Positions 27,001 to 38,883 of a stretch of DNA of 64,000 nucleotides are shown here, one piece after another. Position 1 is the first letter of the stretch. Each line of letters opens with the position of its first letter. The stretch is taken from positions 49,203,327-49,267,326 of the forward strand of contig NC_054704.1 of the NCBI RefSeq assembly GCF_016097555.1, in the 5' to 3' direction. The notes below the pieces were generated by a model, which was not told the DNA's origin, made no database searches, and worked only from the letters and a program-made list of their open reading frames with translations. The position numbers and the translations under genes were made by a program. The stretch is from Gigantopelta aegis. Taxonomy: Eukaryota > Mollusca > Gastropoda > Neomphalida > Peltospiridae.

Positions 27001-27577
27001 GGGGGGTATTTTGTTTTTTTCCGTATTATTTACATGTATATATATTTTTTTGTTCTTACGAAATTACTGGCAGGTAAAATCCACAACACAAACCTGGTGT
27101 ATACAGACACTGATATATTCTAAACAGGAAAATAATCATAAAAAAATATCTATCAGTCGTAAACATGTACAATGGCAGTAAACTCAGGATAGTCCTTATA
27201 ATTTTATGCTAAGGATGTTGTATTATATACCCATTATATATATATATAAATATTCGTTATGTGGATGATATTTACTAGGGAGTGGGGGATTGACTTAATC
27301 GTTATTTAAAAAACCAAAACAAATCACTGAAACAAGGAGTTGAAAGCGCTATTTGCGATCATTTTATACCTTTCACCGTTGCTCCTGGGGTATACGCCTT
27401 GACAGGCACCCTGATCCTGTATGGCGGATCTGTCGTCTGGGGGGCAGCCTCGTGACCCGAGGGGAACATCGACTTACACGCCAGCAGAGGAGCACCCCCG
27501 GGATAGCCGACCGCCCCCTGCACTGCCAGCATGAGCGCCAAACACACGTGTCCGAAACTGACCACTGTCGTGGAACT
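24092..27577 (-). CDS. Reeler-domain protein with GPI-type C-terminus (5' partial)
   Basis: Four minus-strand exons agree in phase: 27370-27577, 26294-26442, 24942-25033 and 24092-24347 (stop), 705 nt giving 234 residues. The first visible exon starts at a CAG acceptor with no in-frame ATG for a normal signal peptide, so an upstream start exon is missing. A hydrophobic stretch (VCLALMLAVQGAVG) is followed by a reeler domain: YPGGAPLLACKSMFPSGHE, ASGGYFKGVFMQAREVG, LKTAHCFG, AVSHSTNSRKRSVSVYWTAP and TVVKDSHIFWTHVDSE. These are landmark segments of the family found in reelin, FRRS1 and insect Hdd11-type defence proteins. The domain is followed by a Ser/Pro/Thr-rich stalk and ends with MMLSFLFVVFVIAST, which looks like a GPI-attachment or single membrane segment. 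No cytochrome b561 or DOMON domain follows, so it is not a full ferric-chelate reductase. Function unknown. Confidence 0.8.
25212..25665 (+). repeat. 450-bp dispersed repeat G, copy 1
   Basis: From 'gggtgtatactaccaaatc' to 'gttatttggtttagtactac'; about 90% like 58403-58838 over its length. Its ends are weak inverted repeats (TACTACCAAAT against TACTAAACCAAAT). Lies in intron 2 of the reeler gene. Confidence 0.75.
25852..26000. mobile_element. hAT-like MITE, copy 2
   Basis: Ends 'cagaggcggatctag' and 'ctggatccgccactg' are inverted repeats. The interior has two long C runs. Same end type as 20418-20582. Confidence 0.6.
26004..26188 (+). mobile_element. SINE fragment (tail A)
   Basis: Head and part of the body are missing. 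The 'tatcctgcctgtggtat' segment is duplicated in tandem and the A-type tail 'gttgagttcgtcgttaaa' is present. Confidence 0.8.
26713..27200. mobile_element. MITE F copy 3, degenerate
   Basis: Starts near 'ctgtcctgagtttgcagcg' and ends near 'ggcagtaaactcaggat', decayed versions of the F termini. About 200 bases of T/G-rich low-complexity DNA lie inside; open frames across that tract are not credible. Confidence 0.55.
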
Positions 27578-28023
27578 CTGCCAAAACAATAAGACAACAA
27601 TGAAGCGATGGGGCCCCCGAGTATTAACACAAACATACGAAATTACGTACTGGACGTAGAGTCAAACAAGTACCACTTTCTTTCCTTTTCTGTCAATATT
27701 TGAATAAGATCAGCAGAATGGACAAGATGTTTCACTGAAATAGAAAGATGTATGGAAAGTCAATATTGAAATATTTTCCGGCCTGACGCCGAAGGTATAA
27801 GTCACATTATCAAAAGCGTTTTACAGCGGAGGTATGCGAAGGTATGCGAAGGTATGGGCTATTATGAAAGTGCATATATATGAAATACCCCATGCTGCTA
27901 CTTGGGGTGAATAAATGAATGTTTAGCGACACACAGTATAAACAAAGATATCGGTTGTTGGATTAATTGGGATGAACTGAAACATTGTCAAAGTGTCGAA
28001 AACGGGTTTATTTCTCTAATACC

Positions 28024-28026
<3 letters not shown>

Positions 28027-28098
<72 letters not shown>
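28027..28098. repeat. (CT)n microsatellite
   Basis: About 36 perfect CT units. Confidence 0.97.
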
Positions 28099-28100
<2 letters not shown>

Positions 28101-28645
28101 CACATTTTAAACCGAAATAGACATAAAACTCCACTTCAAATTCACAAAAACATCCGCTAGTTATCACAAGTGTTTATGTAAATATCTGCTATAATATTAA
28201 TTTTTCATCTTGAGAATTATTAAATATTTAGCTATACCATTTAGAACGATAAATGATAAATAACTACACGCATTTTTACAATCTATATAAGTAAAATTAT
28301 AAAATATTTTATTTACGAATGTATAATATCTTCTGGAAATCCATTATCTTCCCCCGTATCTCACAAACCCTAGTAAGAGATCATATAAATGAGCTGATGG
28401 TATCATAAATAAAACATTCTCATTTCATTTATTTTCCTGTTAAACTATACGGAAGAGCAAAACCATACATTCATGAATATTGGCTTTCCAAATTTTGTAA
28501 CGATGCACAGGCTACACCAATGAAGTTAGATTAACAGAGGCGGATCGTAGAAATCCTTAAGCGGACACCACGGGGTAATGTTGGTTAAGAATCTAAGACG
28601 TGACCCCACCTCCCTTTTAATATACTAAATGAAAACTTGACGCTA

Positions 28646-28648
<3 letters not shown>

Positions 28649-28703
<55 letters not shown>
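28649..28703. repeat. (GT)n microsatellite
   Basis: About 27 perfect GT units. Confidence 0.97.
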
Positions 28704-28706
<3 letters not shown>

Positions 28707-30560
28707 AAATATTACATTACAGCCAAAATAGTATAAACATAGATTCGACTCTATGGGGTTTTTAAATTCTATATGTTTATGATATTCCGCAAAAAGAAAG
28801 GTAGGGCCTGACCCCTGTCATTGATGTGTAAAAATATCTATAATTTACCCCATTTTGTAACACTTATTAACAAGTGGTCTCAATTTCGAATGCTTTAATA
28901 TGCTAAGAACATTATGATAACAGCAATACTAGTGCTAATGAGTTTTATTTATTTATTATTAATAGTTTTAATGTATTTATAAACCCAAAAGGTATGTTTA
29001 GTTTGAATTATTATTTATAACAAACAGGAGAAATATAATTTAAAAAAAAAGTGTTTGTTAGTTTTGGTTAATAAAATTTAATACTATTTTTTTCTCAAAG
29101 ATTTACTTATTTAACCCAAACAAAAAACATATCTTTAAAAGAGTGAAACAAAGAAAAAGAATAAGCATTATTATTTTTATTTTTTTAAAGATGCACATCC
29201 ATACAATTTTAATAAAACCTTGAGTTCCAATAATCCAACAAATTATGTTGTAAAAGCTTTTATCATTTATCACATCAAGAAAACGTTTGCAACATAAATG
29301 TAATTCAAGGTTGGTATATATACATCTAACACACAACAAATAACGTAAAAGTAGAAGAAAAAAAGTGTAAAAAATTCTTCTAAATCTACTCACCAGAATG
29401 GATGTGTGGCAAAAGAAATATTTGCAACAATTTCCAGTGTATACTTTTAACATTCCGACTGGTTGAGAGACGACTTATCACCCAAATTCGACAAGAAGCA
29501 CTCGAGTTGATATGCCAAGGGGGAAAAAAAAAATCTTTTTCTTATTAAAGTAAACTGGTTTTACTGAATAAAACTATATTGAAGTCCCAGAATCTATCAT
29601 GGCACACACATTCGCCATTCTACTTTTGACGCTAGTTGTTACTAGTTTGACATTCCCTCCTCACCAGGACACGTCTCTTTTTCAGGTTGAGGTGTTTTTG
29701 CAATGTTAAAACTTTATTTTTTCTTTCCCCCGGAAAACAATGAATCCTTTTGTGATTCTGCTGGCTGGCTGCTTGTCCGTCAAGTTGTGAGGGGAAGTCA
29801 GCAACCACCCCTCGTGTTCAGCAAACTTGCTCTGTGGACGAACCCAGAACTGATTAAATATTTGATGACAGATAAAATATGGCCGTCTGTTCTTGTGCGG
29901 TGTAGCGCTGTGCCGCGTTTTTCAAGCGGTGACAAGGAGTGTCGTTTGTGTATCGTGCCTAACTCGATTATGGCGAACGACAGGTCGGTGTTTGCGTGTC
30001 CACAACTGTCGTCGATCTTTAAAAAACAGTAAGACATCTTTCTGTAAACAGGTGGAAGTGATACCAGACAGATATATACTTTTCGTTTGTTAAGATGCCA
30101 AAAGTTGTTTTTCTTTCATGTACATCATTGCTGTATTATTGTAATGCATATTTGAAGGAATTAACACAATTGTTTTAAGAATGTAAACATAATATTTGTT
30201 TGGATATGAAGTGGGCGCGTGCACTCGTGTGCATGTAAAGCGTGGCTTTGCGCGCATTGATTCTTACTGCACTGCAATTAAAAGATTAAAAGATAGATCT
30301 ACGTTTCAAATCTTGTCCCAGATTTGCACTCTTTGCACTACTTTTTTTTTCATAATAACAGAACGTTGGAAAATTAAAAGTCAGTGCTTTCACGTGAAGC
30401 TTAGCTAGGTGTAGTGTGGAAGGTAAAAATTAGAAACAACATTTATTACCCTCTTTTATTCAGTGGATTAGCGATTCTAACATGTGTACGTCTTTATACT
30501 TTTGCTCAGCTTATGCAAGAAGATTGCGAAGAGGCGTTATTAGATAAGACAGACATCGGT

Positions 30561-30810
30561 CCAAGGCCGGATTTAGACCTTTGGGGGCCCGGGGTACTTC
30601 AGATTCGGGGGCATTGTAATTTAATTTCTGTGTTGAGGGGCCCACGAATCTGAAGTGCCCCGGGCCCCTCAACATAGAAATTAAATTACATGACAAATAA
30701 AATAAAGAACTAATTTTATAATATTACATTTTATAATAAAGGAAGTCCTTAGTTGGGGGGGGGGGGGGGGGCGGCATTTGTCAATTGCCCCCTTATAAAT
30801 CCGGCATTGC
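30561..30810. mobile_element. hAT-like MITE, copy 3, with internal hairpin
   Basis: Ends 'aaggccggatttagacc' and 'ttataaatccggcattg' are inverted repeats. Inside, 'ggtacttcagattcggggg' and 'cacgaatctgaagtgcccc' form a second palindrome. An 18-base G run follows. Confidence 0.55.
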
Positions 30811-31122
30811 ATGAGTCACTAGAATCACCCAACAAAATAACCTGCAATGTAACTACGTGTCACCTTCAAACTCAGTTTTGATTCACAACTCATCAAAAAT
30901 CATTCCGTCGTGGGCACTCTTAGACCATCGTGCCACAATATTGGTGATTACAGGTTTTGCATCACAAACCACTTGTGTGTTTATTGAATGGTAAATCCTT
31001 TTCGATTTAAAAATCGTACCGCATCGACCCCACCTTAATTAGCGATTCTAACATGCATGTGTTAATCTATAAGGCCAACATAATTGGGAAACTTGTGAAA
31101 ATCATAGAATGATTGGTGGGTA

Positions 31123-31536
31123 TCATGGATTGCAATAAGAGTACGAGATATTTCGATAAAACCTGTCTTTTTTTCTAGTCAAAGCTATGCTCACTCGTTT
31201 TACAATTCTGCTTACAGTGGTCTGGTAAATGTCAATATGATTACCAACAGTAATTTGAAATTCCCCATTACCACAAAATCTTAATGCTCTTAATACAGTA
31301 CGTGCAGGCAATGCATAATTACGAGTTGTGTCATAACTAATATCATCAGCTACTAAATCAATTATAAATTTAACGCTCTTCTTTGTAAAACGGAATCCTC
31401 TATAGAACTGTGCATCATTATAATATTCAAGTGCATTTTGCCTGCCTCTGAATACCCTTTCTCGTCTGAGCTGTCTCTGGGAAACAAGATGTTCCAGATC
31501 TCGCAAGCTATGTAGAACTTCAGACTGATTTGCCAT
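31123..31536 (-). pseudogene. PIF/Harbinger transposase fragment (HARBI1-like N-terminus)
   Basis: An open frame of 137 residues from an ATG at 31536. It has the N-terminal features of Harbinger nucleases: FRGRQNALEYYND, RGFRFTKKSVKFIIDLVADD, ARTVLRALRFCGNGEFQ, then the helix-turn-helix VGNHIDIYQTTVSRIVKRVS. It stops before the DDE catalytic core, so it cannot be an active enzyme by itself. I did not find the rest nearby or terminal repeats. A host-domesticated HARBI1 first exon is possible but no splice partner was seen. Confidence 0.75.
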
Positions 31537-31619
31537 GTTTGTCTACACTAAAGAATCAAAATATTAGGTGGCATCAAGTTTTAATTAAACTAAAACCAAC
31601 CATGTTAACAAAATCATCA

Positions 31620-31653
31620 AACACACACACACACACACACACAGACACACACT

Positions 31654-31686
<33 letters not shown>

Positions 31687-31734
31687 ACACACACACACTC
31701 AAACACACACACAGACACACACAGACACACAAAC
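31620..31734. repeat. (CA)n microsatellite
   Basis: CA units with interspersed GACA; lies between the Harbinger fragment and the LINE fragment. Confidence 0.96.
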
Positions 31735-31879
31735 ACATGCATAAAAAGTGTTCCTTGATAAAATTGAAACGTAATGATAATTCGAAAATAAAAATGAGTA
31801 TAAACACACATTTTATTTTTGCCAAAAAATATACATTTTGTAGGCATACATACATATTTATATATAAAATAATATAATG

Positions 31880-32615
31880 TGCACACTGCGGGGAATGGTA
31901 TGTAGCATCGGGTTACAACCGATAAAATTCTATAGTAAATGGGTAATGCATGCATAGCAATAATATACAATAATAACATATGTCATGTATCAATGTTGTC
32001 TGTTCTATGCGTGGTAGCAGTTTTCAAATACTTACACAATTTAATTAGCTGTTTTGAATTGTCGCTGGACAGTAGTTGCGTTAATTTAAATGTTGATGGT
32101 TTATTGTAATAAAAAGGTTTAATATATTTATCTCTTATGTTACTGAAGAAAGGACACACTAGAACAAAGTGATATTCGTCTTCTACAACATTCATATTGC
32201 ATAGACGACAAATTCTATTATTCCTGTTAATATTGTGGTATCTGCCCGTTTCTATAAAGAGATTATGGGAAGATAATTTACTTAAAATATGTTTGTATTT
32301 CAAGGCAATAGGTTTCTGAAGATAAGGTTGTAAGCAATAATTATTAACAACGAATTTGTATAACAGACATTTTGGAGAATTGTTGAATACAGCATACATA
32401 GATTGGATAAACTGATCAGTCATTCTCTGTTTGAATAGTGATATAAATGTATTGCGATTTTCAATATTTTGATTATACCATATGTGACCAAAACCATTAG
32501 TGAGAAGCAGGTCTCTTATTTGACTAACCCAGTTAACAGAACGTGGTTTTCTTATGCACTCGTCATATAGGGTGTTATAACACTCTTTCAAGCTTCGCAT
32601 TATAATGACCATCAA
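31880..32615 (-). mobile_element. LINE fragment, C-terminal end of ORF2
   Basis: An open frame of 210 residues (32615 to 31983) with the zinc-binding segment CRLCNMNVVEDEYHFVLVC (C-x2-C, H-x4-C pattern) after a helical stretch. This is the tail that follows the reverse transcriptase in many invertebrate non-LTR elements. The reverse transcriptase is absent, as expected for a 5'-truncated copy. The bases down to about 31880 may be its 3' UTR. The clade (Jockey, CR1/L2 or other) cannot be assigned from this part. Confidence 0.7.
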
Positions 32616-32661
32616 GTAGACATAAGGTAGTAATAACCAATTCAGGTTCTTAAAGTGAGTT

Positions 32662-32828
<167 letters not shown>

Positions 32829-32947
32829 AGACAGAGGGAGCTGGGAAGCTATTTAGAAGAAAAAAATGCATTGTGGTCCTCCATGACCCCTGCCGGCCCC
32901 ACCCAGCCGGTTTCTACGGGTCTAATGAAATAGCAGTAGGAATTGAA

Positions 32948-34130
32948 CTGTTTACTGAGCCGTTAAAGGTAGGGTCAACTCAAACAAGAGCCTTATGTGT
33001 TGGAAAGATGCATACCCGGACCACCAACACATACTGACACTTTAGCAAATGAAAAAAGCGTAATTTTAGAGTTAATAAAAAACCCATGATTATTCCTGCT
33101 AACTGGGGGCAGCCATTTTGTTTCGTTTTTGTGACGTTCGGTGGGATAGCTTGGGGCGAAGTGACGTCAGCTCCTGACCATCTCCTGTATGTACAGTGTA
33201 AACAAAAGCAGTAATTTTCGACAAGGCGCTTTTCTTTGATCAACCTGACTTGTAAAACAGCATAAATGACGTAATAATATAATAAACTATTTAACTAAAT
33301 ATATTTCAAGTTGCATTAACGGAACAAAATGGGGTTATAGTATTTTTCTCTGTTAAATAATCCAAAGGAAAAATGTACAGTATTAGGCCTATTGATACCC
33401 AAGTGATAATTTTCTTTTTTGGGGGACTACGTAATTGGTCAGTTCTGTGGTTTTAAATGGAAAAGTCTACTTAATCAATAGTTTTACAGAACTATTTACA
33501 GTAATAACCATGTCCATTACCATTTTAGGGGCGACAGGTAATATTCCACAACGTCGGTATGTATTTTTGTGTCTAGACAGCGTCAGTTAATTGGCTCGTC
33601 TGGTTACCAATCAAATACACACCTGCCAATCAGGAATCACAGGTAGAAGCAACTAACAGCATAGACCAATTAACTAAGAAAACACTCCGAATATCATTTC
33701 AGTACGTAGGTTAATGCATGGACAAAACATTGTTAATTATTTCGATTTGTGTAGCCACTTTAACAATGGTATTTTATTTTGTATTAAAAAATAATATATA
33801 TAGTGCTGGATATACTTATTGCTGGCTTACTGGGATGTGCCTCCTGACCCGGAATTGGTCACTGGCGACGTCAGAGGCTAAGTCCGGGGTGGGCGTGCCT
33901 GAACCTAAGTTGGATATGGCAAGTCAAAACGTTTCCACGTCCACTGGGATGTGTATTATTACAGAACATTGCAATGTATGACTATTTATCATCCCGCAAA
34001 AACCAGGTAGATTGTGTTTCTCTAGTTCTAAGGCACATTCCTGACGTTACGCGTTAAGTATTACGTAACCACCAGCTCGCCAGAGATGGTACAAAATGGC
34101 TGCGCCCGTTATATATAATAGCCGTCACAT
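32948..34130. other. Noncoding stretch with CRE-like site and a small open frame
   Basis: Contains 'gtgacgtcagctcc' (TGACGTCA at 33162-33169) and 'acaaaatggctgcgcccg' near 34091, both promoter-like words. A frame at 33718-33981 encodes 87 residues starting MDKTLLIISICVATLTM, with one or two hydrophobic segments. I do not recognise it and no splice context supports it. The stretch could be an unannotated promoter or an old repeat. Confidence 0.3.
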
Positions 34131-36028
34131 TTAACCGTTTTATTAATTAACTATACGATTATACTTGTTGATACTAAGCAATAATGTGCATTATATATCG
34201 TTGAATATGCATACCAGGCCAAATGCCTTAATTGTCCCTTCCTTTAACTCTCACCTTTCGCTAACACCTTTCATAAACGTACGCCAAGCAAACAGGCAAT
34301 TTAGAAGTGAAAGGTCATTTATTGAAATTAATAATGCAAGCTACTGTCATTCTTAACACGTTTGTATAAGTTTTGCTTTCAGTTCACAATTTTAAATACT
34401 GAAACTGGAAGATATTAAAACCCCCCACAAAATTCCAAGAGAAAAAAGATACTGCCCTTTTTATCCAAACATGGTTGAGACAGAAATGCACTTTTGACTA
34501 AATTATAACAAATTTCTTGAATTGAAAAACATATATTGAAAATAATTAATAATTAAAAATAATTGTACACAAAAGATTGCCATCCAAGATGAACTTAAAT
34601 TATGTTAAGTAATCATAAACCCCATAATTATACACTACTGGACTAAATATAAGTTTATAATCAAGGCTCCAACAGACAAACCATGCACCTGGAAATCAAG
34701 TAAGCACTTCCTAGTTTTGACCGTGTGGCAAGTAATTGTGAACATTTCATGTATACAAAACACTGATATTAATGTCCTATGCATACAGATGATATTGAAA
34801 AGGACTGACAATGAGTGACACTGTCGTTACATCAACATTCAATGTATTCTAGAGAAAAAGACAGAATCCGTAAATATGTATGAAGCTGTATGGTAATCAT
34901 AAGCGTACAAAACAGGGGTGGGGGTAACTGGCCTCCCTAGTGCTGGAGCAAAATTTCAAATTCGGGAAAATATTATAGATATTCGGGCAAAATGTGCTAA
35001 CTTGAGACATTTTTACCTTTTTAAATGACTTTTTTTCCCCAGATTCTGGCATTTTCGTTTAATTCGGGCAAAACTAGCCTGTCACCCTACAAAAATGGGA
35101 GCCAGTACATCTATGATGGTAATTAACTATGAAGCTGAAATCACACTTATGTGATTCTCATAAGTAATTTATTAAAGTCACCTCGGTAAATACCCAGTAA
35201 ATAAATATAGACTATGTAAGAACTTTCTATTTCAGGTTTAAACTCCGTCGGTACGGACAATTACGTCTAAAAGCCATTTTGACTGCAAATGCAGTTCAGG
35301 TAGTGGTTTATTAATTTCCAGGTGTATAGTTAGACCGAATATTTCTGTAAAGCTTTATTGCGTGTTTTATATTTATTTTTTAATGATTTATCCATTTTAT
35401 ATTTATATCTTATGTTTAGTGGCTTTTACAGTAACAAATATGTTCGAGCGCACGCTCTCGTGCGTGTGTACGCGTACACATATACAAAGTTTAGTTTACT
35501 TTCTTTTAAGTTTGCGAGTTTATAAATAGGAATAAAAATGCGGATGGGAGGTATGCTGCCAAGAATTTAATCAGTACAAAATGATAGTTAATATATTTAT
35601 ATCACTATAACTGCCCTTTTGTTTGGGGTTTTGGTTGTTAACTTGTTTTTTGTTCAGCATACTGTAAATGATTAAATTATCATGCTTAGCTTCTGCAAGT
35701 TAATAGGCAACTGTATCCTACGCCATAACAATGTAAATTCCCGACAAATCCTTTACGTTTTTTTAATTTAAACGGATAAATCGAGGCTTTATTTGCGGAT
35801 GTGTTCGTTCAATGTCAAATGTATCGAAGCGATTTAAGAAAACAATTCGGTATCTTTGATCTAAAAACCTTCAAAAGGATATTCTAAAATTTAACATGTG
35901 TCCAACAGAATGGAAACGGTTCACTGATAAATAGTGAACAAATATACGTAGCGCATGTAATGCTTAAAAACGATTCGTTTGTTATTTCAGTCTGCTTCTT
36001 TTTTTCTCTCTCTCCACATCTTATTTTA
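34131..36028. other. Intergenic stretch without recognised genes
   Basis: AT-rich; I see only repeat E copy 2 (34940-35090) and short simple repeats. Confidence 0.6.
34940..35090 (+). repeat. Dispersed repeat E, copy 2
   Basis: 'tgctggagcaaaatttcaaa', 'gatattcgggcaaaatgtgc' and 'aattcgggcaaaactagcc' match repeat E at 13451. The first and last words are partial inverted repeats. Confidence 0.5.
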
Positions 36029-36293
36029 AAGGGACATTCCTGAGTTTACTGCAATTTTAAAGATGTTATCGACTAACAGAGACTTTTTAACGACTGTAAT
36101 TACATATTACATATATTTTTCTGTATAAAATATTAGTGGCTGTATATTAAACGTGTTTCTGCTTGTTCTAATATATGTACTAGGTTAAATTTCATTTTAT
36201 TACCTAAAATATATTTAATATGTAAGTTTAATCGTAGAAATATTTTATTTTTCGGAAACATCTTACAATGCAGCAAACTCAGGAATGTCCCTT
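36029..36293. mobile_element. MITE F copy 2, uninterrupted
   Basis: A 265-bp element beginning 'aagggacattcctgagttta' and ending 'caaactcaggaatgtccctt'. Near-perfect terminal inverted repeats of about 25 bp. Defines the family that is interrupted at 20900-21678. Confidence 0.85.
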
Positions 36294-36309
36294 TAAATGT
36301 TTTGGTTTT

Positions 36310-36600
36310 GGTTTTTTTTTTTTTAAATGTTTAGCCCCTGCGCGTGCTGTAACTTCACCGTGGTGCAGGGGTGTAACATTCTCTTTGAGAATGGCCAATA
36401 CAGCATAAATTGAAATTTTGAGTAAAAGTCAGTATCTATCTGTGATATTTGTATTTTTGCACAGTTCTTTACACTATGTTTTTATTTAAATCTTTTTATA
36501 TTGATGTTGATCATCATTTGTTTGCATTACCATAGTTTGACACCCAATAGCCGATGTAATTTTCGTGCTGGGATGTCGTTAAACATTCATTCATTCTTTT
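36310..36600 (+). repeat. Retroposon copy with (CATT)n tail (tail C)
   Basis: From 'agcccctgcgcgtgctg' to 'acacccaatagccgatgtaa' and 'ttaaacattcattcattc'. The last 60 bases share 'caatagccgatg' with SINE tail B but end differently, so this is a third tail type. A remnant of the same tail lies near 24725. Confidence 0.6.
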
Positions 36601-36719
36601 TTTTTTAAAGAGATAGCAGAAGCAACAACTATCATATTAATAAACATAAATTTTAACTGTTTTCTAATGACAGTATATAACAGGCAAATACATGCATGCT
36701 TTTGCACTTGTCTCCACTA

Positions 36720-37055
36720 GGGGCGGGACGTAGCCCAGTGATAAAGCGCTCGATTGATGCGCTTTCGGTTTAGGATCGATCCCCGTCGGTGGCCCCATTG
36801 AGCTATTTCTTGTTCCAGCCAGTACTCCACAACTGGTGTAACAATTAAAAATCGTGGTATGTATACTATCCTGTCTGTGAGATGGTGCATATAAAAGATC
36901 CCTGGCTGCTAATCGAAAAAGAGTAGCCCATGAAGTTGTGACAGTGGGTTTCCTCTCTCTATATCTGTGTGGTCCTTAACCATATGTCTGACGCTATATA
37001 ACCGTAAATAAAATGTGTTGAGTGCGTCGTTAAATAAAACATTTCCTTCCTTCGC
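36720..37055 (+). mobile_element. Full-length SINE (head 1, tail A)
   Basis: Starts 'ggggcgggacgtagcccagt', B-box region 'ggatcgatccccg', A-type tail with 'gttgagtgcgtcgttaaa' and CCTT end. Possible imperfect duplication 'gtctccacta' / 'gcctccatta'. Confidence 0.93.
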
Positions 37056-37277
37056 CTCCATTACACCTGTTAAACTCATTCATTTAGTGTTGAAAGTTTG
37101 AGCATGCTTGGATCGAAAACTACACACATCACTCATAAATATTATCCGAAAAAAGTGTACGAGGTGGAAAGAGAGCAAGCAAGAGAATAGATGAATTAAA
37201 AAATAAATTAATTAATGTTTTAACGACAACCCAGCACAAAAGTATACATTGGCTATTTGAGTGACAACGTAAATATA

Positions 37278-38883
37278 CACAAAGAAACAAGTTAAGCACC
37301 CCTAGATATAATTAGTACTGAAATAGCCCCATTCGTAAAAACTGCAAATTACGTGACGATTATGTCAAGAATGGTGTTCTGTCAAAATAATAGGAGAGTA
37401 CAATGACAACTGTGACGTCCCACAACAAAACGACATGCATGTGCATCATGCAACCCATGCTTTGCTCAAAATGCAGTATCAATACACTGCAATTGTTGAT
37501 ATTTAACGTCACTGTCTTGCATTGTTGAAGTCTAATCGTTGAATATGTCACGTCGACGTTTATCAGAGGCCCAAAGATGGCATATTATTGGTATGCATGC
37601 GACCGGCATGACCTTCAAAAGTATAGGACGCCAACTGGGGTATCATTACACCGCAATCAGCAGACTGATACGAAAACACGGGCATACCAATGCTGTAAAG
37701 GATCTCCCACGGTCAGGGGGACCGCGCATGACATCACAGCGCGAGCACAGGGCCTTGCTTCGGCTCGTACGTCGTCAACCCTTTCCTGTTCTGAAGAGTC
37801 AGTGGTTACTTAATAGACGGATGTCAGCCAGAACAGTGAGGAATCGTCTGAAATTTGCGGGATTGAAGGCCAGAAGGGTCATCAAGCATCCCTTTCTTGC
37901 TGATCATCATGAGAGACGCCGTTTAGCGTGGTGTTTGGCCCGGAGAGGTTGAAATCTGAGGTCCTGTCGAAGGGTCCATTGGTCCGACGAAAGCCGGTTC
38001 CTGATCCATGTCACAGATGGCCGATTGAGAGTTTGGAGGCACACAAATGCTGCCTACACATTCAGGAACATACGACCTACGACCCCGTATGGTGGAAGTT
38101 CAGTAATGGTTTGAGGTTGCCTGTCACATGATTGCAAGCTGGATCTTTTCACCATCCAAGGCAACCTCAATGGTGATTAGTACATTCGTAACGTCCTGCA
38201 ACCAGTTGCTGTGCCGCATTTTGACAACCATCCACTCGCCACCAGACCTCTGTACATGGATGACAACGCTAGGCCACATCGTTCCCGAGCAGTAACAGCT
38301 TTACTCCAAAGTGAAGCCTTGACGACCCTGCCCTGGCCGGCCACGAGTCCTGACCTAAACCCGCTAGAGCATGTTTGGGACATCTTGGTGCGTCGAGTAC
38401 AGACACTGACCCCACCTGTACAGACACTTGCACAATTAGAGGCAGCTATTCATCGAGAATAGCAGCAGTTGCCCATGCAGCAGATCAGACGACTTACTGG
38501 AGGGATGAGACGAAGGGTGGAAGCTGTCATCCGGGAACGTGCCCTGTTTACACGATTGATGATTTGTGTCATGAATATCATCTGTGAACTTCAAATGACA
38601 TTTTTCATCATCAATCATGATGTTGACTTGTGTTTCTGATTCTGCACCTCCATACTTATTGTGCCTCAGTTTTTGGCTCAAATACAGCATATTGGAATTC
38701 TTCTCATGATCATGATTAAAATTTCAAAATTGGATACACTTGTTATGTTTTCTTACTGTCAAAGATGTATTCTTGCAAAACATATTTGTTTTTCCGAGGT
38801 TATGTTATCGGACTTTCAACGCCAAACCTCGTAAGACAATCCATTGTGAAAACTACAGGGGGTGCTTAACTTGTTTCTTTGTG
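37278..38883 (+). mobile_element. Tc1-family DNA transposon, full length
   Basis: Ends 'cacaaagaaacaagttaagc' and its exact inverse lie between TA dinucleotides; the inverted repeats match for about 25 bp. The 1606-bp length is normal for Tc1. The transposase frame inside (37545-38639) keeps one reading frame with four stops. Confidence 0.95.
37545..38639 (+). pseudogene. Tc1 transposase, DD34E, inactivated by stops
   Basis: One frame of 364 codons with no frameshift. It has the paired helix-turn-helix N-terminus (RRRLSEAQRWHIIGMHATGM, TFKSIGRQLGYHYTAISRLI), then the catalytic core: HWSDESRF with the first Asp, YMDDNARPHRSRAV with the second, and SPDLNPLEHVWD with the Glu. Exactly 34 residues separate the second Asp from the Glu, the Tc1 signature. 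In-frame stops at 37950, 38112, 38178 and 38460 abolish the product. They sit where the family usually has Trp, Trp, Gln and Trp, so each is one transition. Confidence 0.93.

Larger units (their letters stand above)
27640..31122. other. Intergenic or upstream region of the reeler gene
   Basis: Holds (CT)n at 28027-28098, (GT)n at 28649-28703 and a hAT-like MITE at 30561. It should also contain the missing first exon of the reeler gene, which I could not identify. A run at 29742-29789 on the plus strand encodes MNPFVILLAGCLSVKL before a stop, signal-peptide-like but unsupported. Confidence 0.4.

Noticed and set aside
26843-27181. Hydrophobic open frame resembling membrane segments
   Set aside because: Lies in a T/G homopolymer-rich insertion inside a decayed MITE.
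27579-27636. Signal-peptide-like MFVLILGGPIASLLSYCFG just upstream of the first visible reeler exon
   Set aside because: It is in a different reading frame from the reeler exon and no intron separates them.
29742-29789. Signal-peptide-like MNPFVILLAGCLSVKL on the plus strand
   Set aside because: Stops at once, and the only nearby gene lacking a start (reeler) is on the other strand.
29703-30032. 109-residue plus-strand open frame with an opposing minus-strand frame
   Set aside because: No recognisable domain, no splice support, and open frames on both strands.
36331-36420. Possible snRNA-like hairpin 'cccctgcgcg...gtgcagggg'
   Set aside because: No match to U1-U6 landmarks; it belongs to a dispersed retroposon with a (CATT)n tail.
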